From assembly GCA_903821145.1 (NCBI GenBank), contig CAIJKC010000005.1:1-44039 (forward strand): DNA of 44,039 nt, read 5' to 3'. The stretch's first letter is position 1. Each line of letters begins with the position of its first letter. The notes below the pieces were generated by a model that ran no database searches, was not told where the DNA came from, and saw nothing but the letters and a program-made list of their open reading frames with translations. Origin of the DNA: an uncultured Actinomycetes bacterium. GTDB taxonomy: Bacteria > Actinomycetota > Actinomycetes > Nanopelagicales > Nanopelagicaceae. Shown piece by piece: positions 1 to 8,417 of this stretch. Made by a program: the position numbers and the translations under genes.

Positions 1-582
1 GGTGAGAAGAAGAGTGACTCCATCATCAACAAGACCTTCGATCACCTTCCACATCTCCATCCGACCTCGTGGATCTAACCCGGTCGTTGGTTCATCGAGG
101 AAGAGCACCTTCGGGCGAATAATCAGTGACGCTGCTAAATCAAGGCGACGGCGCATTCCACCCGAGAAGGTTTTAATCGGACGCTTTGCCGCATCGCTGA
201 GTGAGAATTGTTCAAGGAGCTCTTTCGCTCGGGCGTTGGCTGCCGATGAACTCAGGTGGTAGAGCCGGCCAAACATGACCAAGTTATCCCAGCCAGTGAG
301 CGTCTCATCGACCGCTGCATACTGACCTGAAAGTCCAATGATCTCGCGCACTGCCTTGGGGTTTTTAATAACATCGATGCCGCCAACCTGGGCGTGACCT
401 GAGTCTGGCTTAAGAAGCGTTGCCAAGACTCGAACTGTGGTGGTCTTTCCCGCACCATTTGGGCCGAGCACACTCAAGACAGTGCCCTCTTCCACATCGA
501 GGGAGAGGCCATCAAGGGCTTTTACCGCTCGATCTCCCTTGCCGTAGGTTTTCACGAGATTCTCGGCGATGATGCTCTTCAT
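1..582 (-). CDS. ABC transporter ATP-binding protein (DrrA-like), partial
   Basis: This is the first 194 codons of an ABC ATPase whose C-terminus lies beyond the left edge. Reading from the ATG at 582 there is a Walker A motif GPNGAGKTT near residue 40, a Q-loop around SGQYAAVDE, a signature SGGMRRRLDLA near residue 140 and a Walker B VLFLDEPTTGLDP. The wording of these motifs, especially the SGGMRRRLDLA signature and the following DPRGR, is typical of the DrrA/CcmA class that energises drug, lipid or antibiotic export. No permease is visible; in this class it usually follows the ATPase and would lie outside the window. The gene is divergent from an MFS exporter, which makes a shared export role plausible, but the substrate cannot be read from sequence. 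Confidence 0.93.
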   Translation of the reverse strand, partial: MKSIIAENLVKTYGKGDRAVKALDGLSLDVEEGTVLSVLGPNGAGKTTTVRVLATLLKPDSGHAQVGGIDVIKNPKAVREIIGLSGQYAAVDETLTGWDNLVMFGRLYHLSSSAANARAKELLEQFSLSDAAKRPIKTFSGGMRRRLDLAASLIIRPKVLFLDEPTTGLDPRGRMEMWKVIEGLVDDGVTLLLT

Positions 583-640
583 TTCCACAGTCTAAACCGA
601 GTTAACGCAGGCGCAAGCGAAGGTGGAGTGGTAACCTGCG

Positions 641-654
641 GTTGAAAGTTCAAC
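641..654. repeat. Short perfect inverted repeat between divergent exporters
   Basis: GTTGAAAGTTCAAC is a perfect 6-bp palindrome with a 2-bp centre. It lies in the 156-bp divergent gap, about 60 bp from the ABC ATPase start and 85 bp from the MFS start. A regulator-binding site for either exporter is possible. A site this short can arise by chance. Confidence 0.3.
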
Positions 655-738
655 AATTATCGTCCAGATGGCCCGTTCCTAAGCGCCTCTGCCCGATCTC
701 ATCGCATCTGGAATGACAGGTACTTACGAAGGGTTCTC

Positions 739-2355
739 ATGTCTGCTGAAAAAGCCACTGCTCCAACCGAAAGAGGACAGCTCTCCCACAAGGAGATTAT
801 GTTCGTTCTCTCTGGCCTGATGATGGGCATGCTCCTTGCTGCTCTCGACCAGACGATTGTTTCCACAGCGCTCAAGAAGATCGTTGAAGATTTCAATGGT
901 CTCTCCCACTACACCTGGGTTGTGACGGCATATCTTTTGACGTCGACTGCTTCCACCCCGCTCTACGGAAAGATCTCAGATCTCTACGGTCGCCGCCCGG
1001 TCTTCCAATTTGCCATCGTTACCTTCTTAATCGGTTCCTTTGCAGCAGGTGCTGCAACTTCCATGAACCAACTCATCGCATTCCGTGCCATCCAAGGTCT
1101 TGGCGCAGGTGGCTTGATGGCGCTTACCTTCGTCATCATCGGTGACATTGTTAGCCCGCGCGAGCGTGGAAAGTACCAGGGTTACTTCGGTGGCGTCTGG
1201 GGTCTCTCCTCAGTTGCTGGACCACTCCTCGGTGGCTTCTTCTCAGATCACCATCACATCTTTGGCGTTGCTGGTTGGCGTTGGATCTTCTACATCAACC
1301 TGCCATTTGGTCTAGCCGCACTTGTGATCACTACCGCATCTCTCCACATTCCTAAGGTGGTCAAGAAGCACAAGATCGATTACCTTGGCGCACTTCTTAT
1401 GGTCTTAGCAGTTTCAGCGCTCCTTCTCGGTATCTCGGTATACGGCCCTGAAAATGGCTGGACTGCGACCAAGACGCTCACAGCCTTTGGAGTTGCCTTC
1501 GTTCTTACGCTGGCATTCCTCTTCCAAGAGAGCCGTGCAGCTGAGCCAATCCTGCCGCTTCGCCTCTTTAAGAATCACACATTCTCCACCACATCGATTC
1601 TCGGATTTATCATCGGTGCTGGAATGTTTGGCGCGATCGTCATGCTTCCTCTCTACTTGCAATTGGTAAAGGGAAATAGTGCAACGACTTCTGGGCTGAA
1701 GTTGATTCCATTTATGCTCGGAATCGTCTTCATGTCGATCACCTCAGGAAAGCTGATCTCCAAACACGGCCACTACAAGCGTTTTCCCATTATGGGGCTT
1801 ACCTTGATGACTATTGGTATCTTGGCAATGTCCACCCTCAATGAGACAACCCCATTCTGGCGTCTATCGATCTTTGCAATCTTGATCGGTGCTGGACTTG
1901 GCCTCTCAATGCAGACGATCGTTATTGCTCTCCAGAACTCAGTAGATTTCAAGGATATGGGCGTTGCAACATCTTCGAACACCTTCTTCCGTTCTGTTGG
2001 ATCAACAATCGGTGTCGCCATTTTTGGCTCCATCTATGCCAGCCGTCTGGCTCACTATCTGCCTGTGGCAATTCAAAAGACTGCTGCTGCAGATCCAACC
2101 GCTGTGACACCTGATGTGGTGAAGAGCTTGGGCCACTTGCAGAATAACTCTGCAATTATCAAGACCTTCAAGCCAGTGCTTCAGCAGAATATCCTGCATG
2201 CATTCGTTCAGTCATTCCACGTGGTCTTCCTGGCGGCAGCGCCAGTCACCGCGATTGGTCTGATCTTTGCGCTCATCCTTAAAGAAGCACCACTTCGAAG
2301 TAGCGCCGAGCATCACGCTGCTAAGACTGAGGCTGCTGGGGAAGCAGTCGCCTAA
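739..2355 (+). CDS. MFS drug-export transporter, DHA2 (EmrB/QacA) family, 14 TMS
   Basis: A 538-residue integral membrane antiporter, the usual size for the 14-helix DHA2 family. The N-terminal third carries the family signatures: [18 protein letters not shown] in TM1 (the LDxTIVNVAL-type motif D1) and [15 protein letters not shown] in loop 2-3 (motif A), followed by [15 protein letters not shown]. Members expel hydrophobic drugs and dyes, or in some cases metabolites, using the proton gradient. The start at 739 has a GAAGGG ribosome-binding site about 6 nt upstream. The C-terminus ends in a short cytoplasmic tail rich in Ala, Glu and His. It is followed directly by a second, unrelated-class MFS gene with a one-base overlap at the stop codon if that gene starts at 2355. 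Substrate unknown. Confidence 0.93.
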   Translation: MSAEKATAPTERGQLSHKEIMFVLSGLMMGMLLAALDQTIVSTALKKIVEDFNGLSHYTWVVTAYLLTSTASTPLYGKISDLYGRRPVFQFAIVTFLIGSFAAGAATSMNQLIAFRAIQGLGAGGLMALTFVIIGDIVSPRERGKYQGYFGGVWGLSSVAGPLLGGFFSDHHHIFGVAGWRWIFYINLPFGLAALVITTASLHIPKVVKKHKIDYLGALLMVLAVSALLLGISVYGPENGWTATKTLTAFGVAFVLTLAFLFQESRAAEPILPLRLFKNHTFSTTSILGFIIGAGMFGAIVMLPLYLQLVKGNSATTSGLKLIPFMLGIVFMSITSGKLISKHGHYKRFPIMGLTLMTIGILAMSTLNETTPFWRLSIFAILIGAGLGLSMQTIVIALQNSVDFKDMGVATSSNTFFRSVGSTIGVAIFGSIYASRLAHYLPVAIQKTAAADPTAVTPDVVKSLGHLQNNSAIIKTFKPVLQQNILHAFVQSFHVVFLAAAPVTAIGLIFALILKEAPLRSSAEHHAAKTEAAGEAVA

Positions 2356-3554
2356 TTAAAATCATAAAAAGCCAGCTGCCGAAAGAGGTCTTTGTTCTTT
2401 CGGCAGTTGGTTTTTTTGTTGCCATCGGTTACGGCCTGATTGTGCCCGCCATCCCACTCTTTGCCAAAACTTTCAATGCCAATGCCACCCAAGTCGGATT
2501 CATCATCTCCAGCTTTGCCTTCGCCAGATTTGGATCTGGCCTCATATCTGGCAAATTCGTGGATGCAATTGGCGAACGACTCACGCTCGGGGTCGGCTTA
2601 TTCATGGTCTCGATCTCCTCTTTGCTCTGTGGCTTCGCTCATTCCTATTGGCAACTCCTTGCCTTTCGTGCTGCTGGTGGGCTGGGATCCTCGATGTTCT
2701 CCGTCTCCGCAAGTGCGCTACTCATGCGTTCAGTCAATGATGCGGGAAGAGCGCAAGCACAATCGATCTATAACTCAGGCTTTCTTATCGGTGGCGTCAT
2801 TGGGCCGGCCTTTGGTGGCGTTTTATCGGCGATCTCGCTGCGAGCACCATTCTTCGTCTATGCCATAACACTCTTAGCGGCATCGGTTACTTCTTTTCTC
2901 TATCTCCATGAAAAACGGCTAGGTCGATCGATCAAAAATGATCAGCAGAGTGCTGATCGTGTACTTCTCCGCGATGCTGTAAGGCTCTACCCCTATCGCA
3001 TCGCACTCATTGTTACTTTCCTATCGAGCTGGATTCTCTTTGGTCTACGTTCTTCTATTCTTCCGCTCTTTGCAACAAGCAAGCTCAACATCTCTACCTC
3101 TCTGCTTGGCTTCGGATTTACCTTCGCAGCAATCGCTCAAGGTTCACTCTTGGTTTTTGCTGGCAAGCTCATTGACATTCGCGGACGAAAGTTTGGATTA
3201 CTCGTCGGGTCGACCTTGGTTTCCGCAGGTATGGCATTCCTAATCTTGGCAACACATCAATGGTCTTACTTTGTCTTGATGATTCTCTTAGGTTTTGGTG
3301 GAGCATTTATGGGAACTGCTCCTGTTTCAGTCGTTGGAGATCTCTTTGGTGGACGTGGTGGACGAGTGATTGCGCTCTACCAAATGGCTGGAGATGCTGG
3401 AATGATTATTTGTCCAGTCGTCGTCGGTTATCTCGTAGATCGCTTCTCCTACCGTGTTGCCTTTGAAGTGTCGGCAGTTCTATTTCTCTATGTCATATTT
3501 CTCGCACTTCGATTGCCTGAAACTCGAAAAGAGATGAGGGATGATTTCTCTTAA
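2355..3554 (+). CDS. MFS transporter, 12-TMS class, with a non-canonical start
   Basis: The reading frame encodes a 12-helix MFS exporter; MFVDAIGERLTLGVGL-like loop sequence (FVDAIGERLT) fits motif A and FRAAGGLGSSMF fits the following helix. The first GTG in frame (2442) would cut TM1 in half. Homology-like sequence clearly continues upstream: LPKEVFVLSAVGFFVAIGYG then LIVPAIPLF is the usual start of actinobacterial relatives. The frame is open back to a TGA at 2328-2330, yet contains no ATG, GTG or TTG before 2442. Candidate starts are ATT at 2355, which overlaps the TAA of the preceding gene (TAATT), with a GGGGAAG about 9 nt upstream, or CTG at 2376. I chose 2355 (399 residues). A mutated start, reinitiation, or a sequencing error are the alternatives. 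Function is export of an unknown substrate. Confidence 0.75.
   Translation: MKIIKSQLPKEVFVLSAVGFFVAIGYGLIVPAIPLFAKTFNANATQVGFIISSFAFARFGSGLISGKFVDAIGERLTLGVGLFMVSISSLLCGFAHSYWQLLAFRAAGGLGSSMFSVSASALLMRSVNDAGRAQAQSIYNSGFLIGGVIGPAFGGVLSAISLRAPFFVYAITLLAASVTSFLYLHEKRLGRSIKNDQQSADRVLLRDAVRLYPYRIALIVTFLSSWILFGLRSSILPLFATSKLNISTSLLGFGFTFAAIAQGSLLVFAGKLIDIRGRKFGLLVGSTLVSAGMAFLILATHQWSYFVLMILLGFGGAFMGTAPVSVVGDLFGGRGGRVIALYQMAGDAGMIICPVVVGYLVDRFSYRVAFEVSAVLFLYVIFLALRLPETRKEMRDDFS
2372..2417 (+). terminator. Intrinsic-terminator-like hairpin inside the 5' codons of the second MFS gene
   Basis: Arms 2372-2386 and 2396-2410 pair over 15 bp (one G-U), with a 9-nt loop, and are followed by seven Ts at 2411-2417. 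This is a textbook rho-independent terminator for the first MFS gene. It lies inside the open frame of the next one, where it encodes part of QLPKEVFVLSAVGFFV. It may act as a terminator or attenuator between the two exporters. Confidence 0.85.
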
Positions 3555-3589
3555 AGGCTGAATGAATGCCGAGAATAGTGAAAGAACAT

Positions 3590-3640
3590 GCGTGAGAGAT
3601 AAGGAGTTTGCTCCGCAGATCACGCTCAAAAGCGCTCACG
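3590..3640 (+). promoter_or_regulatory. Structured leader of the NlpC/P60 gene with two competing pairings
   Basis: GCGTGA (3590-3595) pairs with TCACGC (3620-3625), enclosing a GGAG-TTTG-CTCC hairpin (3603-3614). The same 5' strand, CGTGAG (3591-3596), can instead pair with CTCACG (3635-3640). The two pairings exclude each other, as in a switching leader. The segment up to the start codon also contains GGCTGAAGGCTCTGACAG, loosely like the 3' part of c-di-AMP riboswitches, but I could not fit that aptamer. Confidence 0.4.
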
Positions 3641-3673
3641 TGGTTGAGGCTGAAGGCTCTGACAGGTTAATCT

Positions 3674-4693
3674 ATGGCGATGATCAAGCAGAGATTGGCG
3701 ATCACTAGCGCACTACTCGCCGCAGGACTCTTTCTTGGCTCACTCACACCAGCCTATGCTTCCCCTTCCCTTTCTGATGTTCGAGCACAGATCACACGAT
3801 TGCAAATGGAGGCTGCTGCAGCTGCTGAAGCCGGCCAACAGGCTCAAGTCGAACTTGGACGTTTAACCCGTTCCCTCAATTCCGTGAAACAACAGGACTC
3901 ACAGCAGGCGGCATCATTGACCGCGCTAAAGAAGTCCATCGGCGCCATCGCCAACCAGCAGTATCAAAATAATGGCATCGGCGAAGGTTTATCCCTTCTC
4001 TTCTCTGCAAATCCGACGCTCTATCTTCAAGCTGCAGGCTCGCTCAGCGTTGTCACGACTAAGAAAGTGAAACAACTTGCTCGCTACACCACAGCCGAGC
4101 AACGTTTGCGTGCAACATCGCTCACACTCAATGATCAGCTAGCCCTGGTTGTGGCTGCTAAGGCTAAGTATGCAAAGCAAGAAGCGCTCGCGCAGAACAA
4201 ACTTGCCCAGGCTCAATCACTCTTCGCAAAGTTAACGAAGGAACAGCGCGATGCTTTGGCAAAATTGCAGGCAAATCAAGATAGTGCCGACCAAGCTGCT
4301 TCACTCGCCTTGGCTGGCCTGGGAGCGAAGGTAAGCGGCCGTGCAGGTATTGCTATTCGTTACGCACTTAAGCAGTTAGGCCACAATTATCGTTTCGGCG
4401 CCGCCGGGATCGTCTATTGGGATTGTTCTGGCCTGACGATGCAAGCGTTTAGAGCTGCTGGTGTGGCACTTCCTCACTCGGCTGCTGCCCAATCAAGCTA
4501 TGGAAAGTTTGTTCCACTCAACAAACTACTCCCTGGAGATCTCGTCTTCTTTGGTCGCCCGATATCGCACGTTGGAATCTATTACGGAAATGGGCGGATG
4601 TTAGATGCGCCTCATACTGGCGCACGCGTGCGTATTGAATCATTCTCTTCATACTTTGGCCGCGAAAAGTTTGTAGCTGCTCGCCGCTTTTAA
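3674..4693 (+). CDS. Secreted NlpC/P60 peptidoglycan endopeptidase with coiled-coil N-terminus
   Basis: A 339-residue exported cell-wall hydrolase. Residues 1-30 are a signal peptide (basic start, hydrophobic core, cleavage near AYA-SP). Residues about 35-205 are an Ala/Gln/Lys-rich coiled coil like that of RipA-type and other actinobacterial p60 proteins. Residues about 225-339 are the NlpC/P60 domain: catalytic Cys in YWDCSGLTMQAF, His in ISHVGIYYG, and a third polar position near MLDAPHTGA. These enzymes cleave D-Glu-mDAP bonds in stem peptides and are needed for daughter-cell separation; the coiled coil usually controls access to the active site. No strong ribosome-binding site is seen; a second ATG at 3680 is possible. 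The gene converges on the next one with a 4-nt overlap. Confidence 0.93.
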   Translation: MAMIKQRLAITSALLAAGLFLGSLTPAYASPSLSDVRAQITRLQMEAAAAAEAGQQAQVELGRLTRSLNSVKQQDSQQAASLTALKKSIGAIANQQYQNNGIGEGLSLLFSANPTLYLQAAGSLSVVTTKKVKQLARYTTAEQRLRATSLTLNDQLALVVAAKAKYAKQEALAQNKLAQAQSLFAKLTKEQRDALAKLQANQDSADQAASLALAGLGAKVSGRAGIAIRYALKQLGHNYRFGAAGIVYWDCSGLTMQAFRAAGVALPHSAAAQSSYGKFVPLNKLLPGDLVFFGRPISHVGIYYGNGRMLDAPHTGARVRIESFSSYFGREKFVAARRF

Positions 4694-6150
4694 ACCGAAC
4701 GCCCAGCCTCTTTCACAATATTGCGAAGCATTGTTGGGAAAATCAAGGTGTGGAACGGCGCCACCACTAACCAGTAAAGCTGTCCCCCAAGTCCACGAGG
4801 GGAGAAGAGTGCTTCCTGCACTACCCGTGTCTTCCCATCGACAGTGCTCACTTCAAATTGCAACCAAGCTTTGCCTGGCAGAATCATCTCTGCATACAAC
4901 CGCAATTTTTGGCCAGGAATGAGTTCTTCTACTCGCCAAAAATCGAGCGCATCACCGATATGTAAATGGTCGGGATCTCGTCGACCGCGTCGCAGTCCTA
5001 CACCGCCGAGCATTCGATCCATCAGACCGCGCAGGTACCAAAGATGGCCAGCGCCGTACCATCCATGATCGCCGCCAATTTTTTCAATGGCTTCCCAAAC
5101 AAGTGCAGCCGGTATATCAGTCTCGCGCACTCTCTTGTCGCTGAAAGTCTTCTCTCCTGCCCACTCTGGATCACTCTGGGCCTTGGCCCATGGTGCCGTC
5201 AGGGATTTCGCATCAGACCAGCGAGTTTCGACAGTATTCGCTGAAATCTTTGAGAGTGCTAATTCAATCGCTGTCGCGAGCGGAAGAAGGCCTTCAACAG
5301 GCTTTGGAATGATCGCATCGATGGAGCGTGATGGATCTGCGACAACCTCGCTAATAAGTGAATGCACCAAGGGCCGAGCAATCGAGGTTGGGACGGGGGT
5401 GACCAAGCCAATCCACATGGAAGAGAGCGCAGGTGTGAGAACTGGGACTTTAACAATTACTCGCTTAGGGAGCCCAGAGATCTTGGCAAAGGTCTGCATC
5501 ATCTCTTCATAGGTAAGAACTTCTGGTCCCCCGATATCAAAAATTCCTTTAACAGGCTGTGTGAGTTCAGCTGCATGCTCTAGGTACCAGAGAACATCTC
5601 TAATGGCGATTGGTTGAGTTCGATTGAGCACCCACTTAGGAGTGGTCATTACAGGGAGTCTGTGAGTGAGGTGACGTAGCATCTCAAAACTCGCCGAGCC
5701 CGAGCCGATGATGATTCCCGCACGAATCTCCATCACGGGAACTGAGGTCGAAGCAAGGGAGATACCAGTCTGTTTACGAGATTGCAGGTGCTTGCTGATG
5801 TTTTTATCGTTGGCGATTCCGCCCAGGTAGACAATCTGCTTTACCTTTTGGCGCTGAGCTGCCTCTGCGAAGTTCTGCGCGATGCGAGCTTCGGTCTCAT
5901 CAAAATTCGAGCCGGTGTTGATCGAATGGATGAGGTAGAAAGCAGTATCAATACCCGCAAGTGCCTTATCTAGCTCGTCGGGATGCTCGGCACTGGCCTG
6001 TGCTACCGAAACCTTGGAGAACCATGGCTGACCTGAGATCTTTCTTGGGTCGCGAACCATGACACGCACATCAAAATTCTTGATCAACAACTCTTGGATC
6101 AGGCGACCGCCCACATACCCTGAAGCGCCAGTGACAAGTATCTTCTTCAT
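4690..6150 (-). CDS. NmrA/SDR-type NAD(P)-binding protein fused to DUF2867
   Basis: A 486-residue two-domain protein. The N-terminal half is an atypical short-chain dehydrogenase fold with the dinucleotide loop ILVTGASGYVGGRLI at the start, followed by VMVRDP and QIVYLGGI strands typical of NmrA/NAD(P)-binding subfamilies. The C-terminal part (from about residue 325, with the segment DALDFWRVEELIPGQKLRLY) matches the DUF2867 SRPBCC-like domain. Homologues occur in actinobacteria and cyanobacteria; no reaction is established. The ATG at 6150 lies 2 nt after the ribH stop, so it is the last gene of the FMN-riboswitch-controlled riboflavin transcript. That suggests a flavin-related or redox role, which is inference only. 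Confidence 0.88.
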   Translation of the reverse strand: MKKILVTGASGYVGGRLIQELLIKNFDVRVMVRDPRKISGQPWFSKVSVAQASAEHPDELDKALAGIDTAFYLIHSINTGSNFDETEARIAQNFAEAAQRQKVKQIVYLGGIANDKNISKHLQSRKQTGISLASTSVPVMEIRAGIIIGSGSASFEMLRHLTHRLPVMTTPKWVLNRTQPIAIRDVLWYLEHAAELTQPVKGIFDIGGPEVLTYEEMMQTFAKISGLPKRVIVKVPVLTPALSSMWIGLVTPVPTSIARPLVHSLISEVVADPSRSIDAIIPKPVEGLLPLATAIELALSKISANTVETRWSDAKSLTAPWAKAQSDPEWAGEKTFSDKRVRETDIPAALVWEAIEKIGGDHGWYGAGHLWYLRGLMDRMLGGVGLRRGRRDPDHLHIGDALDFWRVEELIPGQKLRLYAEMILPGKAWLQFEVSTVDGKTRVVQEALFSPRGLGGQLYWLVVAPFHTLIFPTMLRNIVKEAGRSV

Positions 6151-6152
6151 GA

Positions 6153-6611
6153 TTATTTTCCCCCCGAGATGAGCGCTAAGGCTGCGATGCCAGCGTCATA
6201 GCCCTTATCTTCTTTAGCAGTAGCCCCACCGATTCGAGCAAGTGCCTGATCAATATCGTTACACATCAAGACACCAAAGCCAATAGGTTTTGAGCGAGAG
6301 AGCTGCACATCCATGACACCTTGTGTGACACCCTGACAGACATACTCAAAGTGTGGAGTCTCCCCCTTGAGAACCAAGCCAACAATGACTGCAGCATCAA
6401 AGCCCTTATCAAGGGCGTTTTGGGCTGCAAGCGGAAGTTCAAATGATCCTGGAACATAGGAGATCTCATAGGCAACATCATGCTCTGTCATCGCCTTCAC
6501 TGCACCTGCAACGAGAGCAGCACAGATATCGGTATGCCATGAGGCGCTAATGATTGCCACTTGTGATCCCTTGGGAGGGTTCACGACAAATAGTGGGGCG
6601 CTTCCAGCCAT
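6153..6611 (-). CDS. ribH: 6,7-dimethyl-8-ribityllumazine synthase
   Basis: RibH condenses 5-amino-6-ribitylaminouracil with 3,4-dihydroxy-2-butanone 4-phosphate to give lumazine, the penultimate step of riboflavin synthesis. The 152-residue length is normal. Recognisable family segments are VPGSFELPLAAQ, VIVGLVLKGETPHFEYVCQG (substrate and phosphate binding, with the catalytic His in the TPHFEYV segment) and PIGFGVLMCND. The start has an AAGGAGT site 6 nt upstream. It lies 10 nt after ribBA and 2 nt before the NmrA/DUF2867 gene. The protein normally assembles as pentamers or 60-subunit capsids in the cytoplasm. Confidence 0.97.
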   Translation of the reverse strand: MAGSAPLFVVNPPKGSQVAIISASWHTDICAALVAGAVKAMTEHDVAYEISYVPGSFELPLAAQNALDKGFDAAVIVGLVLKGETPHFEYVCQGVTQGVMDVQLSRSKPIGFGVLMCNDIDQALARIGGATAKEDKGYDAGIAALALISGGK

Positions 6612-6621
6612 GGTTGACTCC

Positions 6622-7818
6622 TTAATTTACCTTCAGTGTATGTGACATGCGGTTCTTCTTTGTTAATAGGTACTCACGGTTCTCAGGATGTACCTGAGTA
6701 CCAAGTTCGATGATGCGCACATCAATGCCAGCGGCGAGGAGGGAGTCAGATTTATCTGGATTATTTGAGAGCAAGGTGACATGTGTTATGCCGAGATTCT
6801 CAATAATTTCTACTGCATCATTCCAATCGCGTTCATCTACACCATGACCCAGCGCAAGATTGGCATCAACCGTATCCATACCCGAATCCTGGAGGGTATA
6901 TGCCGCAATCTTCTCTTTCAGTCCGATTCCGCGGCCTTCGTGATCGCGCAGATAGATGATGTATCCGCCCCCTGCTGCCTCAATTGCTGTTGTTGCTGCA
7001 GCTAATTGGTCACCACAGTCACATCGCTTGCTATTGAAGGCATCTCCAGTCAAACACTCAGAGTGCAGGCGTACTACGGCACTTGATTCTGGATTACCGA
7101 AACGAAGGATCGCATGTTCGGCACCGCCTGCTGCAACATGAATAGCGATGCTCCAGTCAGCACTAGTGCGTGGAAGCTCGGCCCACTCGTATGCAACCGG
7201 TGTGCTCGCTATATCCGGCAGACGTGTCTGTGAATATTCGATAAGTTCTTTCATCGTAAAGATCGGAATCTGATGCCTTGTGGCAAATGCCTTCAGATCT
7301 TCACCTCGAGCCATTGAACCATCGTCCATCACGATCTCGCTGATGGCGGTTGCAGGTTGTGCGCCGACTAAGTAAGCCATAACAACGCCAGCCTCAGTGT
7401 GGCCTTGTCGTGATGCAAAGAGCCCTTCATGGGCTATGAGTGGGAAGACATGGCCTGGTCGCATGAAATCAGATGACCGTGCACTGGGATTTGCCAGATG
7501 CTTCACTGTATTGGCGCGCTCTTGCGCGCTGATGCCAGTGGTATTGCCCTGTAGGACATCCACTGAAACTGTGTATGCCGTCCGCTTCTGATCTTGGTTG
7601 CGCTTGACCATCGCAGGCAGATCTAATGAGCGGGCAATGTCGTGAGTGAGGGCGACGCAGATAACACCTGATGTGTAGCGGACCATGAACCCGATCGACT
7701 CTGGCGTTGCCTTGTCGGCGAGCAGCATGAGATCGCCTTCGTTTTCACGAGATTCATCATCGGTAATGATGACGAACTTACCTTTAGCGAACTCTGCTAA
7801 TGCGCTCTCGATATTCAC
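6622..7818 (-). CDS. ribBA: Bifunctional DHBP synthase / GTP cyclohydrolase II
   Basis: A 398-residue fusion supplying both starting branches of riboflavin synthesis. Residues 1-200 are 3,4-dihydroxy-2-butanone-4-phosphate synthase, with the acidic DDESRENEGDLM metal/substrate loop and GHTEAGVVMAYL. Residues 205-398 are GTP cyclohydrolase II: the zinc site is CLTGDAFNSKRCDC and the GTP segment YLRDHEGRGIGLKEKI. Both active sites look intact. The start is GTG at 7818, overlapping the ribE stop by 4 nt (GTGA), so translation is probably coupled to ribE. Regulation is by the FMN riboswitch at the head of the operon. Confidence 0.97.
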   Translation of the reverse strand: MNIESALAEFAKGKFVIITDDESRENEGDLMLLADKATPESIGFMVRYTSGVICVALTHDIARSLDLPAMVKRNQDQKRTAYTVSVDVLQGNTTGISAQERANTVKHLANPSARSSDFMRPGHVFPLIAHEGLFASRQGHTEAGVVMAYLVGAQPATAISEIVMDDGSMARGEDLKAFATRHQIPIFTMKELIEYSQTRLPDIASTPVAYEWAELPRTSADWSIAIHVAAGGAEHAILRFGNPESSAVVRLHSECLTGDAFNSKRCDCGDQLAAATTAIEAAGGGYIIYLRDHEGRGIGLKEKIAAYTLQDSGMDTVDANLALGHGVDERDWNDAVEIIENLGITHVTLLSNNPDKSDSLLAAGIDVRIIELGTQVHPENREYLLTKKNRMSHTLKVN

Positions 7819-8417
7819 TGATCACCACGCTTCATCAAACGTTCTACATACTTTGCCAGAACATCGACTTCCACATTGACCGTGGCTCCGACGGAGAGCA
7901 GGCCCAGGGTGGTCTTGCGTAGCGTCTCTGGGATCAGCCAGACTGAAACTTCATTCTTTGCATCATCGAGCTCGCCCACAGTCAGGGATGTGCCATCAAT
8001 AGAGATCGAGCCCTGAGGTTGTAGATACTTCATGAGGTGTGATGGAAGTTCTACATCGACACGTTGCCACTTCTCCCCTGGCTCTATGCCAGAGATCGTG
8101 CCGATACCATCCACGTGACCCTGCACAATATGTCCACCAAGTCGATCAGAGACTCGAGCGGCGAGTTCAAGATTTACCTGCGACCCAACTTCTAAAGTGC
8201 TGAGAGAAGTTAATTTGAGGGTCTGGACCATGACATCAACATCGAAACTGTCGCCAGAGATTGCCGTAGCTGTCAGGCAAACACCATTCACTGCAATCGA
8301 ATCGCCGACTTTACACTCACCAAGAAGACCTGGAGCGGAGAATGTAAAGAGTGCGCTATCTCTACCTTGTTGCACGGAAAGGACTTTCCCCACTGCTTGA
8401 ATGAGTCCGGTAAACAT
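7815..8417 (-). CDS. ribE: Riboflavin synthase, alpha chain
   Basis: RibE dismutates two lumazine molecules to riboflavin and the RibH substrate. The 200-residue protein shows the family's two tandem lumazine-binding barrels: [12 protein letters not shown] at the N-terminus with SIAVNGVCLTA, and the second repeat with GHIVQGHVDGIG and SISIDGTSLTVGE. Length and both repeats are normal, so it should form the usual trimer. The ATG at 8417 overlaps the ribD stop by one base (TAATG) and its own stop overlaps ribBA by 4 nt, so translation is tightly coupled within the operon. Confidence 0.97.
   Translation of the reverse strand: MFTGLIQAVGKVLSVQQGRDSALFTFSAPGLLGECKVGDSIAVNGVCLTATAISGDSFDVDVMVQTLKLTSLSTLEVGSQVNLELAARVSDRLGGHIVQGHVDGIGTISGIEPGEKWQRVDVELPSHLMKYLQPQGSISIDGTSLTVGELDDAKNEVSVWLIPETLRKTTLGLLSVGATVNVEVDVLAKYVERLMKRGDQ

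Noticed and set aside
3581-3673. c-di-AMP (ydaO-yuaA) riboswitch before the NlpC/P60 gene
   Set aside because: Only a loose resemblance at the 3' end (CTGAAGGCTCTGACAG); the conserved core segments and the two-fold layout could not be placed in about 90 nt.
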